Positions 40,714 to 53,699 are shown, numbered from the stretch's first letter. The stretch is DNA of 64,000 bases from Limnomonas spitsbergensis (GCA_037349105.1 JAYJMM010000101.1:2604001-2668000); one strand, 5' to 3'. The notes: generated by a model from the letters alone, not told the origin. Numbers and translations are program-made.

Positions 40714-43170
40714 ATGACGTCATCCGCATCCACCGAGGCTATCAGAACAGATGCATTTGTGTCTCCTTCCCCTAGCGAGGATCCAGCCATCCTCACCAGC
40801 CTCCAAGACCTCAACACGGACATCCTTGGCAGCATCCTCAGCAATGCAGATGCATGGCTATACAACACTCAAGGCCTCCATGGACCTGGCGCCTGTAGGG
40901 TGCAGTATGGAGCGTGGCGGGTGTGCAGGCGTTGGCGCGATTGCCTCAGGGCCTGCCCCATTAACCTGGCCCGTATCATGGTGGCGGTACACGGTCCTGA
41001 CCAGGCCCTCATGAGAGCTGTTGGCTGCAACAGTCAGGAATTTGATGGCCTGGAGTTGTTGATGCTCATGCTCAATCTTGGTACAAAGGTAGACAGCTTG
41101 AGTGGGCAGGCATTGGTGTTGGCAGCCAAGCGTGGCCACTATGCAGTAGTGCAGCTGTTGTTGGGGTGGAGGGACCATGCCCCCCATGCTGACTGCCGGG
41201 ATGGGGAGGCACTCGTAAGGGCTGCACAGAATGGCCACGAGGCGGTGGTGCAGCTATTCTTGGGGTGGAGGGAGCATGCCCCACGTGCCGACTGCCAGGA
41301 TGGGCGGGCACTGGTGTTGGCAGCCGAGAGTGGCCACTATGCGGTAGTGCAGCTGTTGTTGGGGTGGAGGGAGCATGCCCCACGAGCGAACTGCCAGGAT
41401 GGGTGGGCACTGCTAAGGGCTGCGCAGAATGACCACGAGGCGGTGTTGCAGCTGTTGTTGGGCTGGAGGGAGCATGCCCCACGTGCTGACTGCCAGGATG
41501 GGGAGGCACTCGTAATGGCTGCGCAGAATGGCCACGAGGCGGTGGTGCAGCTATTCTTGGGGTGGAGGGAGCATGCCCCACGTGCTGACTGCCAGGATGG
41601 GGAGGCACTCGTAAGGGCTGCGCAGAATGGCCACGAGGCGGTGGTGCAGCTATTCTTGGGGTGGAGGGAGCATGCCCCACGTGCTAACTGCCAGGATGGG
41701 TGGGCACTGGTGAGGGCAGCCGAGAGGGGCCACGAGGCGGTGGTGCAGCTGTTGTTGGGGTGGAGGGAGCATGCCCCCCATGCTGACTGGCGGGATGGGG
41801 AGGCACTGGTGAGGGCAGCAAGGAATGGCTACGGGGAGGTGGTGCAGCTGTTGTTGGGGTGGAGGGAGCATGCACCTCATGCTAACTGCCAGGATGGGGA
41901 GGCACTGGTGAGGGCAGCCTGGAATGGTCACGAGGAGGTGGTGCGGCTGTTGTTGGGTGGAGGGAGCATGCCCCACGTGCTAACTGCCGGGATGGGGAGG
42001 TACTGGTGAGGGCAGCCAGGAATGGCCACGGGGAGGTGGTGCGGCTGTTGTTGGGGTGGAGGGAGCATGCACCTCGTACTAACTTCCAGGATGGGGAGGC
42101 ACTGGTGTGGGCAGCCAGGCATGGTCACGGGGAGGTGGTGCGGCTGTTGTTGTGGTGGGGGGAGCATGCACCTCGTGCTAACTGCCAGGGTGGGGAGGCA
42201 CTGGTGTGGGCAGCCAGGAATGGCTACGGGGAGGTGGTGCGGCTGTTGTTGGGGTGGAGGGAGCATGCACCTCGTGCTAACTGCCAGGATGTGGAGTCAC
42301 TGGTGTGGGCAGCCAGGGATGGCCACGAGGAGGTGGTGCAGCTGTGGTTGGGGTGGGGGGAGCATGCACCTCGTGCTAACTGCCAGGATGGGGAGGCACT
42401 GGTGTGGGCAGCCAGGCATGGTCACGGGGAGGTGGTGCGGCTGTTGTTGGGGTGGGGGGAGCATGCACCTCGTGCTAACTGCCAGGGTGGGGAGGCACTG
42501 GTGTGGGCAGCCAGGAATGGCTACGGGGAGGTGGTGCGGCTGTTGTTGGGGTGGAGGGAGCATGCACCTCGTGCTAACTGCCAGGATGGGGAGTCACTGG
42601 TGTGGGCAGCCAGGGATGGCCACGAGGAGGTGGTGCGGCATTGTTGGGGTGGGGGGAGCATGCACCTCGTGCTAACTGCCAGGATGGGGAGGCACTGGTG
42701 AGGGCAGCCAGGAATGGCTACGGGGAGGTGGTGCGGCTGTTGTTGGGGTGGGGGGAGCATGCACCTCGTGCTAACTGCCAGGATGGGGAGGCACTGGTGA
42801 GGGCAGCCTGGTATGGTCACGAGGAGGTGGTGCGGCTGTTGTTGGGGTGGAGGGAGCATGCACCTCGTGCTAACTGCCAGGATGGGGAGGCACTGGTGTG
42901 GGCAGCCAGGGATGGCCACGAGGAGGTGGTGCGGCATTGTTGGAGTGGGGGGAGCATGCAGCTCGTGCAGACTGCCAGAATGGGACGGCACTGGTGTTGG
43001 CAGCCGGAAATGGCCATGAGGCGGTTGTGCGACTGTTGCTGGATTGCAGTGTGAATGCACCCCGTGCTGATTGTCAAGGGGGATTGGCATTGTCCTCGGC
43101 TAGGAGGGGGAGTCACTCAGCTGTCGTACATGTTTTGCAGGAACGTTGCGACATGTTGCCGCATGTATAA
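40714..43170 (+). pseudogene. F-box/ankyrin-repeat protein, copy D, three frameshifts
   Basis: The longest copy, with 20 full repeats plus the degenerate tail repeat. The frame is open for 431 codons. One G is missing near 41957 (TTGTTGGGTGG for TTGTTGGGGTGG), leading to TGA at 42007-42009. The ankyrin reading continues in the next frame to about 42637, where GCGGCATTG replaces GCGGCTGTTG (one base lost). It shifts again at about 42933 with the same change. Three losses return it to the original frame, which ends HVLQERCDMLPHV and TAA at 43168-43170. Later repeats differ from the early ones (GEVVRLL rather than EAVVQLL) and show a three-repeat, roughly 297-bp duplication. Product if terminated at the first shift: about 431 residues with nine repeats. 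Confidence 0.85.
42100..42690 (+). repeat. 297-bp higher-order ankyrin duplication, copy D
   Basis: A block of three repeats (AARHGHGEVV, AARNGYGEVV, AARDGHEEVV types) is present twice, spaced by about 297 bp. The one-base-loss variant GCGGCATTG appears at 42635 and again at 42931, so that lesion was probably copied by duplication rather than arising twice. Confidence 0.75.
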
Positions 43171-44230
43171 GAGGCATCATGTCACTGTGGAAGCGAAGTG
43201 GTTGTATGAACTTTGCATGGGTCAGATATACACCCACTAATCTCCTAGCGGGCCTCATGTGTTCAAACATTGAAGGTTCCTCTTGCACTGGATCTGCCTC
43301 GCCTATCTTATCCAGGCTGTCCATGACTACGATGTTGAGGATGTTTGAAAGGAATCTTCCTGTTAGCGGCGTCATCAACACATGCCCTAGTTCTAATCCA
43401 TTTTTGTTAGTATTTTCCTAAGGCGCGCTAAGGCGGCGCATGGAAGTTGGACTCAACTTGTAAACGATGTGCAGGCCCCCCAGACGGTGCTACAGACTTC
43501 CATGCTCTGTACCAGGGCAGGCTAGGGTGGGATGCCCTGCCTTTTGGAAAGGATGTGGTAGCTTTTGTTGAGGCTTAGTCGTTCCAAAGGCCTTTGACTC
43601 CCTGTTCCTGGTTTTCCTGACCAACTGCCCCGTATGTTTGTTCGTTTTCTCTTCGTTGAGGACTAGGATCTGGACAGGCTGAGGATTCCTCAGACATCCT
43701 TTCGTTGTGAGGTGGTGTAGTTCTTCTCTTCTATCCGTGTGTTCCTTTCATATCTCCGCTAGCCTGACTTTATTTTCCTCCCGACCAAACACCAGACAAT
43801 GTCGTTCAACCCGTTACATGGATCAAGAGTGGCATAAAAACGGATGAAGGCTGCGAGTGCGGCTCATGTGTTAATGACGATACTCTTCTGGGCCATGCTG
43901 AAAAGTCTATCGAGTTGTAACAACTGTAGGACGATGGTTTCGTGTCCTGATTCAATCCTTATGCCAGCATGGCTGTGCCACGACACCACACCTAACATCA
44001 TGAATACACAATCCAGTCAGCTAAGGCCAGCTGTCAGAAGACTAGTGATCATTAATAACCAGCCAGTAACAAACGAGAGATAGAGCTAGCCCACAATCAT
44101 GAATGAAGGACCGGCCTGGCTGCAGCCTGTGGCTCAGACAACAAGGCGCCATGAACCATCCCCTCGTGGCTGAAGGCCTTGATGTAGCTGAGTTGTTGCT
44201 GACGCAACCTCTACTAAACCGTGCACCACA
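43171..44230. other. Diverged spacer 3' of ankyrin copy D
   Basis: Recognisable but more diverged homologue of the other spacers. It keeps words such as GATATACACCCACT and the block around GAATGAAGGACCGGCCTGGC. No gene is supported. Confidence 0.4.
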
Positions 44231-44976
44231 CAAGCAAGCCCACAATCATTTGAAATGTACCAAGGAGGTTCTGAGATCCCAAGTCATTGACTAGGACTAC
44301 ACTGTCAAATCCCATGTCAATGACAGTACACCTCTGGTCCCTGCTTGAAAAGGCTTGGTCGCATGGGCGCCTAACTAAAGGGTGGGGAGGAACGAACGAA
44401 ACAAACGCAAGGGGGAGCACAAAAAAGAGGAAATAAAGTGAAGGGTCAGACAAAGGCTGGACAAGAAAGACAAAGGAAATTCCAGCCTCTGAAAAGATCT
44501 ACCGCCCAACGATATCTACCACGTCTTCCACAAAAGCCAGGGTATCCAATCCAAGCCTGCCCCACCTACAACTCTAACAGAGCTCTAGTAGCAACGTTCG
44601 GAGGGCCTGCCCATCCCCGCTCCCTAAGTTTATCCTGCACGCTAGGGCACTGAGAGCACGCATGCAACGCGTCCTCCACAAGCTCGCCGTCTCCCTACAA
44701 GCCCAACATCGCTGGCAGTACCATCTGTCACGCCGCCGACCACTGCGCCGTCCTCTGGTGTCAGCTGTGCTGACAGAGCCGAGCCGCAGCCTTTAGATTT
44801 GTGCACAAGCAAGCGAAAACCCTTCGGCTGGTGCAGCCCCTGCCCTGCCCTAGCCAGCGCCCTCCGGAGACTGAAACCAGGTGCGGAAGGCGGCCACAGA
44901 CCTGCATTCAGTGGCAGGATATCAGGAGTCACCTCTGCCAGCTCAATCCAGCTGTGCTCGCTCGTACGCCTAGTTT
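44231..44976. other. Unit-D-specific segment before the giant array
   Basis: About 750 bp with no clear homology to the other units. Short open frames exist on both strands (for example 44642-44932 minus), but no domain or splice structure is recognised. Confidence 0.35.
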
Positions 44977-47039
44977 AGGGTTAAGGCCTGTTGTTGGGAA
45001 TCAAAAGGGTTCAGGGCCTGCCGGTGGGTAATCAAAAGGGTTCAGGGCCTGGCGGTAGGTAATCAAAAGGGTTCAGGGCCTTCCGGTGTCTTAGCAAAAG
45101 GGTTCAGGGCCTTCCGGTGTCTAATCAAAAGGGTTCAGGGCCTGCTGGTGGCTAATCAAAAGGGTTCAGGGCCTGCCGGTGGGTAATCAAAAGGGTTCAG
45201 GGCCTGCTGGTGTGTAATCAAAAGGGTTCAGGGCCTGATGGTGGCTAATCAAAAGGGTTCAGGCCTGCCAGTGGGTAATCAAAAGGGTTCAGGGCCTGCC
45301 GGTGGGTAATCAAAAGGGTGCTGGGCCTTCCGGTGGCTAATCAAAAGGGTTCAGGGCCTGCCGGTAGTGGGTAATCAATAGGGTTCAGGGCCTGCCGGTG
45401 GGTAATCAAAAGGGTTCAGGGCCTTCCTGTGGCTAATCAAAAGGGTTCAGGGCCTGCTGGTGGGTAATCAAAAGGGTTCAGGGTCTAACGGTGGGTAATC
45501 AAAAGGGTTCAGAGCCTGTTAGTGGGTAATCAAAAGGGTCAGGGCCTTCCGGTGGCTAATCAAAAGAGTTCAAGGCCTGCTGTTGGGTAATCAAAAGGGT
45601 TCAGGGCCTACTGGTGAGTAATCAAAAGGGTTAAGGGCCTGCCGGTGGGTAATCAAAAGGGTTCAGGGCCTGCCGGTGGGTAATTAAAAGGGTTCAGGGC
45701 CTGCCAGTGGGTAATCAAAAGGGTTCAGGGTCTGCTGGTGGGTAATCAAAAGGGTTCAGGGCCTGCCAGGGGGTAATCAAAAGGGTTCAGGGCCTGCCGG
45801 TGGGTAATCAAAAGGGTTCAGGGCCTGCTGGTGGGTAATGAAAAGGGTTCAGGGCCTGCTGGTGAATAATCAAAAGAGTTCAGGGCCTGCCGGTGGGTAA
45901 TCAAAAGGGATCAGGGCCTTCCGGTGGCTAATCAAAAGAGTTCAGGGCCTGCTGATGGGTAATCAAAAGGGTTCAGGGCCTGCCGGTGGGTAATCAAAAG
46001 GGATCAGGGCCTGCCGGTGGATAATCAAAAGGGTTCAGGGCCTGCTGGTGGGTAATCAAAAGGGTTCAGGGCCTGACGGTGGGTAATCAAAAGGGTTCAG
46101 GGCCTGACGGTGGGTAATCAAAAGGGTTCAGGGCCTGCCGGTGGGTAATCAGTGGGTTCAGGGCCTGTTGGTGGGTAATCAAAAGGGTTCAGGGACTGCC
46201 AGGGGGTAATGAAAAGGGTTCTGGGCCTGCCGGTGGGTAATCAAAAGGGTTCAGGACCTGCTGGTGGGTAATCAAAAGGGTCCAGGGCCTGTTGGTGGCT
46301 AATCAAAAGGGTTCAGGGCCTGCCGGTGGGTAATCAAAAGGGTTCAGGGCCTGCTGGTGAGTAATCAAAAGAGTTCAGGGCCTGCCGGTGGGTAATCAAA
46401 AGGGTTCAGGGCCTGCTGGTGGGTAATCAAAAGGGTTCAGGGCCTGCCGGTGGGTAATCAAAAGGGTTCAGGGCCTGCCGGTGGGTAATCAAAAGGGTTC
46501 AGGGCCTGCTGGTGGGTAATCAAAAGGGTTCAGGGCCTGCCGGTGGGTAATTAAAAGGGTTCTGGGCCTGCCGGTGGGAAATCAAAAGGGTTCAGGACCT
46601 GCTGGTGGGTAATCAAAAGGATTCAGGGCCTGCTGGTGGGTAATCAAAAGGGTTCAGGGCCTGCCGGTGGGTAATCAAAAGGGTTCAGGGCCTGCTGGTG
46701 AGTAATCAAAAGAGTTCAGGGCCTGCCGGTGTGTAATCAAAAGGGTTCAGGGCCTGCTGGTGGGTAATCAAAAGGGTTCAGGGCCTGCCGGTGGGTAATC
46801 AAATAGGTTCAGGGCCTGCTGGTGGGTAATCAAAAGGGATCAGGGCCTGCCGGTGGGTAATCAAAAGGGTTCAGGGCCTGCCGGTGGGTAATCAAAAGGG
46901 TTCAGGGCTTGCTGGTGGGTAATCAAAAGGGTTCAGGGCCTGCCGGTGGGTAATTAAAAGGGTTCAGGGCCTGCCGGTGGGTAATCAAAAGGGTTCAGGA
47001 CCTGCTGGTGGGTAATCAAAAGGGTTCAGGGCCTGCTGG

Positions 47040-48720
47040 TGGGTAATCAAAAGGGTTCAGGGCCTGCCGGTGGGTAATGAAAAAGGTTCAGGGCCTGCTG
47101 GTGAGTAATCAAAAGAGTTCAGGGCCTGACGGTGTGAAATGAAAAGGGTTCAGGGCCTGCTGGTGGGTAATCAAAAGAGTTCAGGGCCTGCCGGTGGGTA
47201 ATCAAAAGGGTTCAGGGCCTGCTGGTAGGTAATCAAAAGGGATCAGGGCCTGCCGGTGGGTAATCAAAAGGGTTCAGGGCCTGGCGTAGGTTAATCAAAA
47301 GGGTTCAGGGCCTGCCAGGGGGCAATCAAAAGGGTTCAGGGCCTGTTGGTGGGTAATCAAAAGGGTTCAGGGCCTGCTGGTGGGTAATCAAAAGGGTTCA
47401 GGGCCTGCTGGTGGGTAATCAAAAGAGTTCAGGGACTGCCAGGGGGTAATCAAAAGGGTTCAGGGCCTGCCGGTTGGTAATCAAAAGGGTTCAGGACCTG
47501 CTGGTGGGTAATCAAAAGGGTTCAGGGCCTGCCAGTGGGTAATCAAAAGGGTTCAGGGTCTGCCGGTGGGTAATCAAAAGGGTTCAGGACCTGCTGGTGG
47601 GTAATCAAAAGGGTTCAGAGCCTGTTAGTGGGTAATCAAAAGGGTCAGGGCCTTCCGGTTGCTAATCAAAAGGGTTCAAGGCCTGCTGTTGGGTAATCAA
47701 AAGGGTTCAGGGCCTGCTGGTGAGTAATCAAAAGGGTTCAGGGCCTGCTGGTGAGTAATCAAAAGAGTTCAGGGCCTGCTAGTGGGTAATCAAAAGGGTT
47801 CAGGGCCTGCCGGTGGGTAATCAAAAGGGTTCAGGGCCTGCCGGTGGGTAATCAAAAGGGTTCAGGGCCTGCTGGTGGTTAATCAAAAGGGTTCAGGGCC
47901 TGCCGGTGGGTAATTCAAAGGGTTCAGGGCCTGCCGGTGGGAAATCAAAAGGGTTCAGGACCTGCTGGTGGGTAATCAAAAGGGTTCAGGACCTGCTGGT
48001 GGGTAATCAAAAGGGTTCAGGGCCTGCCGGTGGGTAATCAAAAGGGTTCAGGGCCTGCCGGTGGGTAATCAAAAGGGTTCAGGACCTGCTGGTGGGTAAT
48101 CAAAAGGGTTCAGGGCCTGCTGGTGGGTAATCAAAAGGGTTCAGGGCCTGCCGGTGGGTAATGAAAAAGGTTCAGGGCCTGCTGGTGAGTAATCAAAAGA
48201 GTTCAGGGCCTGACGGTGTGAAATGAAAAGGGTTCAGGGCCTGCTGGTGGGTAATCAAAAGAGTTCAGGGCCTGCCGGTGGGTAATCAAAAGGGTTCAGG
48301 GCCTGCTGGTAGGTAATCAAAAGGGATCAGGGCCTGCCGGTGGGTAATCAAAAGGGTTCAGGGCCTGGCGTAGGTTAATCAAAAGGGTTCAGGGCCTGCC
48401 AGGGGGCAATCAAAAGGGTTCAGGGCCTGTTGGTGGGTAATCAAAAGGGTTCAGGGCCTGCTGGTGGGTAATCAAAAGGGTTCAGGGCCTGCTGGTGGGT
48501 AATCAAAAGAGTTCAGGGACTGCCAGGGGGTAATCAAAAGGGTTCAGGGCCTGCCGGTTGGTAATCAAAAGGGTTCAGGACCTGCTGGTGGGTAATCAAA
48601 AGGGTTCAGGGCCTGCCAGTGGGTAATCAAAAGGGTTCAGGGTCTGCCGGTGGGTAATCAAAAGGGTTCAGGTTCTAACGGTGGGTAATCAAAAGGGTTC
48701 AGAGCCTGTTAGTGGGTAAT
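47040..48720. repeat. Higher-order block of about 1084 bp inside the 31-bp array
   Basis: The marker GGTGTGAAATG at 47131 recurs at 48215, with near-identical sequence across the interval between them. The same marker appears once more at about 51815. The block is a recent tandem duplication of about 35 units. Confidence 0.8.
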
Positions 48721-51700
48721 CAAAAGGGTCAGGGCCTTCCGGTTGCTAATCAAAAGGGTTCAAGGCCTGCTGTTGGGTAATCAAAAGGGTTCAGGGCCTG
48801 CTGGTGAGTAATCAAAAGGGTTCAGGGCCTGCTGGTGAGTAATCAAAAGAGTTCAGGGCCTGCTAGTGGGTAATCAAAAGGGTTCAGGGCCTGCCGGTGG
48901 GTAATCAAAAGGGTTCAGGGCCTGCCGGTGGGTAATCAAAAGGGTTCAGGGCCTGCTGGTGGTTAATCAAAAGGGTTCAGGGCCTGCCGGTGGGTAATTC
49001 AAAGGGTTCAGGGCCTGCCGGTGGGAAATCAAAAGGGTTCAGGACCTGCTGGTGGGTAATCAAAAGGGTTCAGGACCTGCTGGTGGGTAATCAAAAGGGT
49101 TCAGGGCCTGCCGGTGGGTAATCAAAAGGGTTCAGGGCCTGCCGGTGGGTAATCAAAAGGGTTCAGGGCCTGCCGGTGGGTAATCAAAAGGGTTCAGGAC
49201 CTGCTGGTGGGTCATCAAAAGGTTTCAGGGCCTGCCGGTGGGTAATCAAAAGGGTTCAGGGCCAGCTGGTGGGTAATCAAAAGGGTTCAGGGCCTGCTGG
49301 TGGGTAATCAAAAGGGTTCAGGGCCTGCTGGTGGGTAATCAAAAGGGTTCAGGGCCTGCCGGTGGGTAATCGAAAGGGTTCAGGGCCTGCCGGTGGATAA
49401 TGAACAGGGTTCAGGGCCAGCTGGTGGGTAATCAAATAGGTTCAGGGCCTGCCGGTGGGTAATCAAAAGGGTTCAGGGCCTGCTGGTGGGTAATCGAAAG
49501 GGTTCAGGGCCTGCCAGTGGGTAATTCAAAAGGGTTCAGGGCCTGCCGGTGGGAAATCAAAAGGGTTCAGGACCTGCTGGTGGGTAATCAAAAGGGTTCA
49601 GGACCTGCTGGTGGGTAATCAAAAGGGTTCAGGGCCTGCCGGTGGGTAATCAAAAGGGTTCAGGGACTGCTGGTGAGTAATCAAAAGAGTTCAGGGCCTG
49701 CCGGTGTGTAATCAAAAGGGTTCAGGGCCTGCTGGTGGGTAATCAAAAGGGTTCAGGGCCTGCCGGTGGGTAATTAAATAGGTTCAGGGCCTGCCGGTGG
49801 GTAATCAAAAGGGTTCAGGGCCTGCTGGTGGGTAATCAAAAGGGTTCAGGGCCTGCCGGTGGATAATCAAAAGAGTTCAGGGCCTGCCGGTGGGTAATCA
49901 AAAGGGTTCAGGACCTGCTGGTGGGTCATCAAAAGGTTTCAGGGCCTGCCGGTGGGTAATCAAAAGGGTTCAGGGCCAGCTGGTGGGTAATCAAAAGGGT
50001 TCAGGGCCTGATGGTGGGTAATCAAAAGGGTTCAGGGCCTGCTGGTGGGTAATCAAAAGGGTTAAGGGCTTGCCGGTAGGTAATCAAAAGGTTCAGGGCC
50101 TGCTGTTAATGAAAAGGGTTCAGGGCCTGCTGTTAAATAAATGGGTTCAGGGCCTGCCGGTGGGTTATTAATAGGGTTCAGGGCCTGCTGGTGGGTAATC
50201 AAAAGGGTTCAGGGCCTGCCGGTGTGTAATCAAAAGGGTTCAGGGCCTGCCGGTGGGTAATCAAAAGGGTTCAGGGCCTGCTGGTGGGTAATCAAAAGGG
50301 TTCAGGGCCTGCCAAGGGTTAATCAAAAGGGTACAGGGCCTGCCAGTGTGTAATCAAAAGGGTTCAGGGCCTGCCGGTGGGTAATCGAAAGGGTTCAGGG
50401 CCTGCTGGTGAGTAATCAAAAGGGTTCAGGGCCTGCTGGTGGGTCATCAAAAGGGTTCAGGGCCTGCCGGTGGATAATGAACAGGGTTCAGGGCCAGCTG
50501 GTGGGTAATCAAAAGGGTTCAGGGCCTGCCGGTGGGTAATCAAAAGGGTTCAGGGCCTGCCGGTGGGTAATCAAAAGGGTTCAGGCCCTGCCGGTGGGTA
50601 ATCAAAAGGGTTCAGGGCCTGCTGTTAATGAACAGGGTTCAGGGCCTGCTGTTAAATAAATGGGTTCAGGGCCTGCCGGTGGGTTATTAATAGGGTTCAG
50701 GGCCTGCTGGTGGGTAATCAAAAGGGTGAAGGGCCTGCCGGTGTGTAATCAAAAGGGTTCAGGGCCTGCCGGTGGGTAATCAAAAGGGTTCAGGGCCTGC
50801 TGGTGGGTAATCAAAAGGGTTCAGGGCCTGCCAAGGGTTAATCAAAAGGGTTCAGGGCCTGCCGGTGGGTAATCAAAAGGGTTCAGGGCCTGCCGGTGGG
50901 TAATCAAAAGGTTCAGGGATTGCTGTTAATGAAAAGGGTTCAGGGCCTGCTGTTAAATAAATGGGTTCAGGGCCTGCCGGTGGGTTATTAATAGGGTTCA
51001 GGGCCTGCTGGTGGGTAATCAAAAGGGTGAAGGGCCTGCCGGTGGGTAATCAAAAGGGTTCAGGGCCTGCCGGTGGGTAATCAAAAGGGTTCAGGGCCTG
51101 CTGGTGGGTAATCAAAAGGGTTCAGGGCCTGCCAAGGGTTAATCAAAAGGGTTCAGGGCCTGCCGGTGGGTAATCAAAAGGGTTCAGGGCCTGCCGGTGG
51201 GTAATCAAAAGGGTTCAGGGCCTGCTGGTGGGTAATCAAAAGGGTTCAGGGCCTGCCGGTGGGTAATTAAAAGGGTTCAGGGCCTGTCGGTGGGTAATCA
51301 AAAGGGTTCAGGACCTGCTGGTGGGTAATCAAAAGGATTCAGGGCCTGCTGGTGGGTAATCAAAAGGGTTCAGGGCCTGCCGGTGGGTAATCGAAAGGGT
51401 TCAGGGCCTGCCGGTGTGTAATCAAAAGGGATCAGGGCCTGCTGGTGGGTAATCAAAAGGGTTCAGGGCCTGCCGGTGGGTAATCAAATAGGTTCAGGGC
51501 CTGCTGGTGGGTAATCAAAAGGGATCAGGTCCTGCCGGTGGGTAATCAAAAGGGTTCAGGGCCTGCCGGTGGGTTATCAAAAGGGTTCAGGGCCTGCTGG
51601 TGGGTAATCAAAAGGTTCAGGGCCTGCCGGTGGGTAATTAAAAGGGTTCTGGGCCTGCCGGTGGGTAATCAAAAGGGTTCAGGACCTGCTGGTGGGTAAT

Positions 51701-53699
51701 CAAAAGGATTCAGGGCCTGCTGGTGGGTAATCAAAAGGGTTCAGGGCCTGCCGGTGGGTAATGAAAAAGGTTCAGGGCCTGCTGGTGAGTAATCAAAAGA
51801 GTTCAGGGCCTGACGGTGTGAAATGAAAAGGGTTCAGGGCCTGCTGGTGGGTAATCAAAAGAGTTCAGGGCCTGCCGGTGGGTAATCAAATAGGTTCAGG
51901 GCCTGCTGGTGGGTAATCAAAAGGGTTCAGGGCCTGCCGGTGGGTAATCAAAAGGGTTCAGGGCCTGGCGTAGGTTAATCAAAAGGGTTCAGGGCCTGCA
52001 AGGGGGTAATCAGAAGGGTTCAGGGCCTGTTGGTGGGTAATCTAAAGGGTTCAGGGCCTGCTGGTGGGTAATCAAAAGGGTTCAGGGACTGCCAGGGGGT
52101 AATCAAAAGGGTTCAGGGCCTGCCGGTTGGTAATCAAAAGGGTTCAGGACCTGCTGGTGGGTAATCAAAAGGGTTCAGGGCCTGCCAGTGGGTAATCAAA
52201 AGGGTTCAGGGTCTGCAGTTGGGTAATCAAAAGGGTCCAGGTTCTAATGGTGGGTAATCAAAAGGGTTCAGAGCATGTTAGTGGGTAATCAAAAGGGTCA
52301 GGGCCTTCCGGTTGCTAATCAAAAGGGTTCAAGGCCTGCTGTTGGGTAATCAAAAGGGTTCAGGGCCTGCTGGTGAGTAATCAAAAGGGTTCAGGGCCTG
52401 CTGGTGAGTAATCAAAAGAGTTCAGGGCCTGCCGGTGGGTAATCAAAAGGGTTCAGGGCCTGCTGGTGGGTAATCAAAAGGGTTCAGGGCCTGCCGGTGG
52501 GTAATCAAAAGGGTTCAGGGCCTGCCGGTGGGTAATCAAAAGGGTTCAGGGCCTGCTGGTGGGTAATCAAAAGGGTTCAGGGCCTGCCGGTGGGTAATTC
52601 AAAGGGTTCAGGGCCTGCCGGTGGGAAATCAAAAGGGTTCAGGACCTGCTGGTGGGTAATCAAAAGGGTTCAGGACCTGCTGGTGGGTAATCAAAAGGGT
52701 TCAGGGCCTGCCGGTGGGTAATCAAAAGGGTTCAGGGCCTGCTGGTGAGTAATCAAAAGAGTTCAGGGCCTGCCGGTGTGTAATCAAAAGGGTTCAGGGC
52801 CTGCTGGTGGGTAATCAAAAGGGTTCAGGGCCTGCCGGTGGGTAATCAAATAGGTTCAGGGCCTGCTGGTGGGTAATCAAAAGGGTTCAGGGCCTGCTGG
52901 TGGGTAATCAAAAGGGTTCAGGGCCTGCTGGTGGGTAATGGAAAGGGTTCAGGGCCTGCCGGTGGGTAATCAAAAGGGTTCAGGACCTGCTGGTGGGTCA
53001 TCAAAAGGTTTCAGGGCCTGCCGGTGGGTAATCAAAAGGGTTCAGGGCCAGCTGGTGGGTAATCAAAAGGGTTCAGGGCCTGCTGGTGGGTAATCAAAAG
53101 GGTTCAGGGCCTGCTGGTGGGTAATCAAAAGGGTTAAGGGCCTGCCGGTGGGTAATCGAAAGGGTTCAGGGCCTGCCGGTGGATAATGAAAAGGGTTCAG
53201 GGCCAGCTGGTGGGTAATCAAAAGGGTTCAGGGCCTGCCGGTGGGTAATCAAAAGGGTTCAGGGCCTGCCGGTGGGTAATCAAAAGGGTTCAGGCCCTGC
53301 CGGTGGGTAATCAAAAGGGTTCAGGGCCTGCTGTTAATGAAAAGGGTTCAGGGCCTGCTGTTAAATAAATGGGTTCAGGGCCTGCCGGTGGGGTATTAAT
53401 AGGGTTCAGGGCCTGCTGGTGGGTAATCAAAAGGGTGAAGGGCCTGCCGGTGGGTAATCAAAAGGGTTCAGGGCCTGCCGGTGGGTAATCAAAAGGGTTC
53501 AGGGCCTGCCGGTGGGTAATCAAAAGGCTTCAGGGCCTGCCAAGGGTTAATCAATAGGGTTCAGGGCCTGCCGGTGGGTAATCAAAAGGGTTCAGGGCCT
53601 GCCGGTGGGTAATCAAAAGGGTTCAGGGCCTGCTGGTGGGTGATCAAAAGGGTTCAGGGCCTGCCGGTGGGTAATTCAAAGGGTTCAGGGCCTGTCGGT

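Larger units (their letters stand above)
39261..44230. repeat. Segmental duplication unit D (partial)
   Basis: Fourth copy. Its left join differs: the sequence passes from the inter-unit spacer straight into the C/CA-rich block, skipping the opening sequence of units A-C. The 5' flank resembles unit A most. The ankyrin gene and about 1 kb of diverged 3' spacer follow; homology then fades near 44230. None of the WRAP73 exons is visible, and the 31-bp array begins at about 44977. Confidence 0.8.

Noticed and set aside
44642..44932. Small genes just before the giant array
   Set aside because: No domain, start context or homologue in other units; frames of this length are expected in GC-rich DNA.
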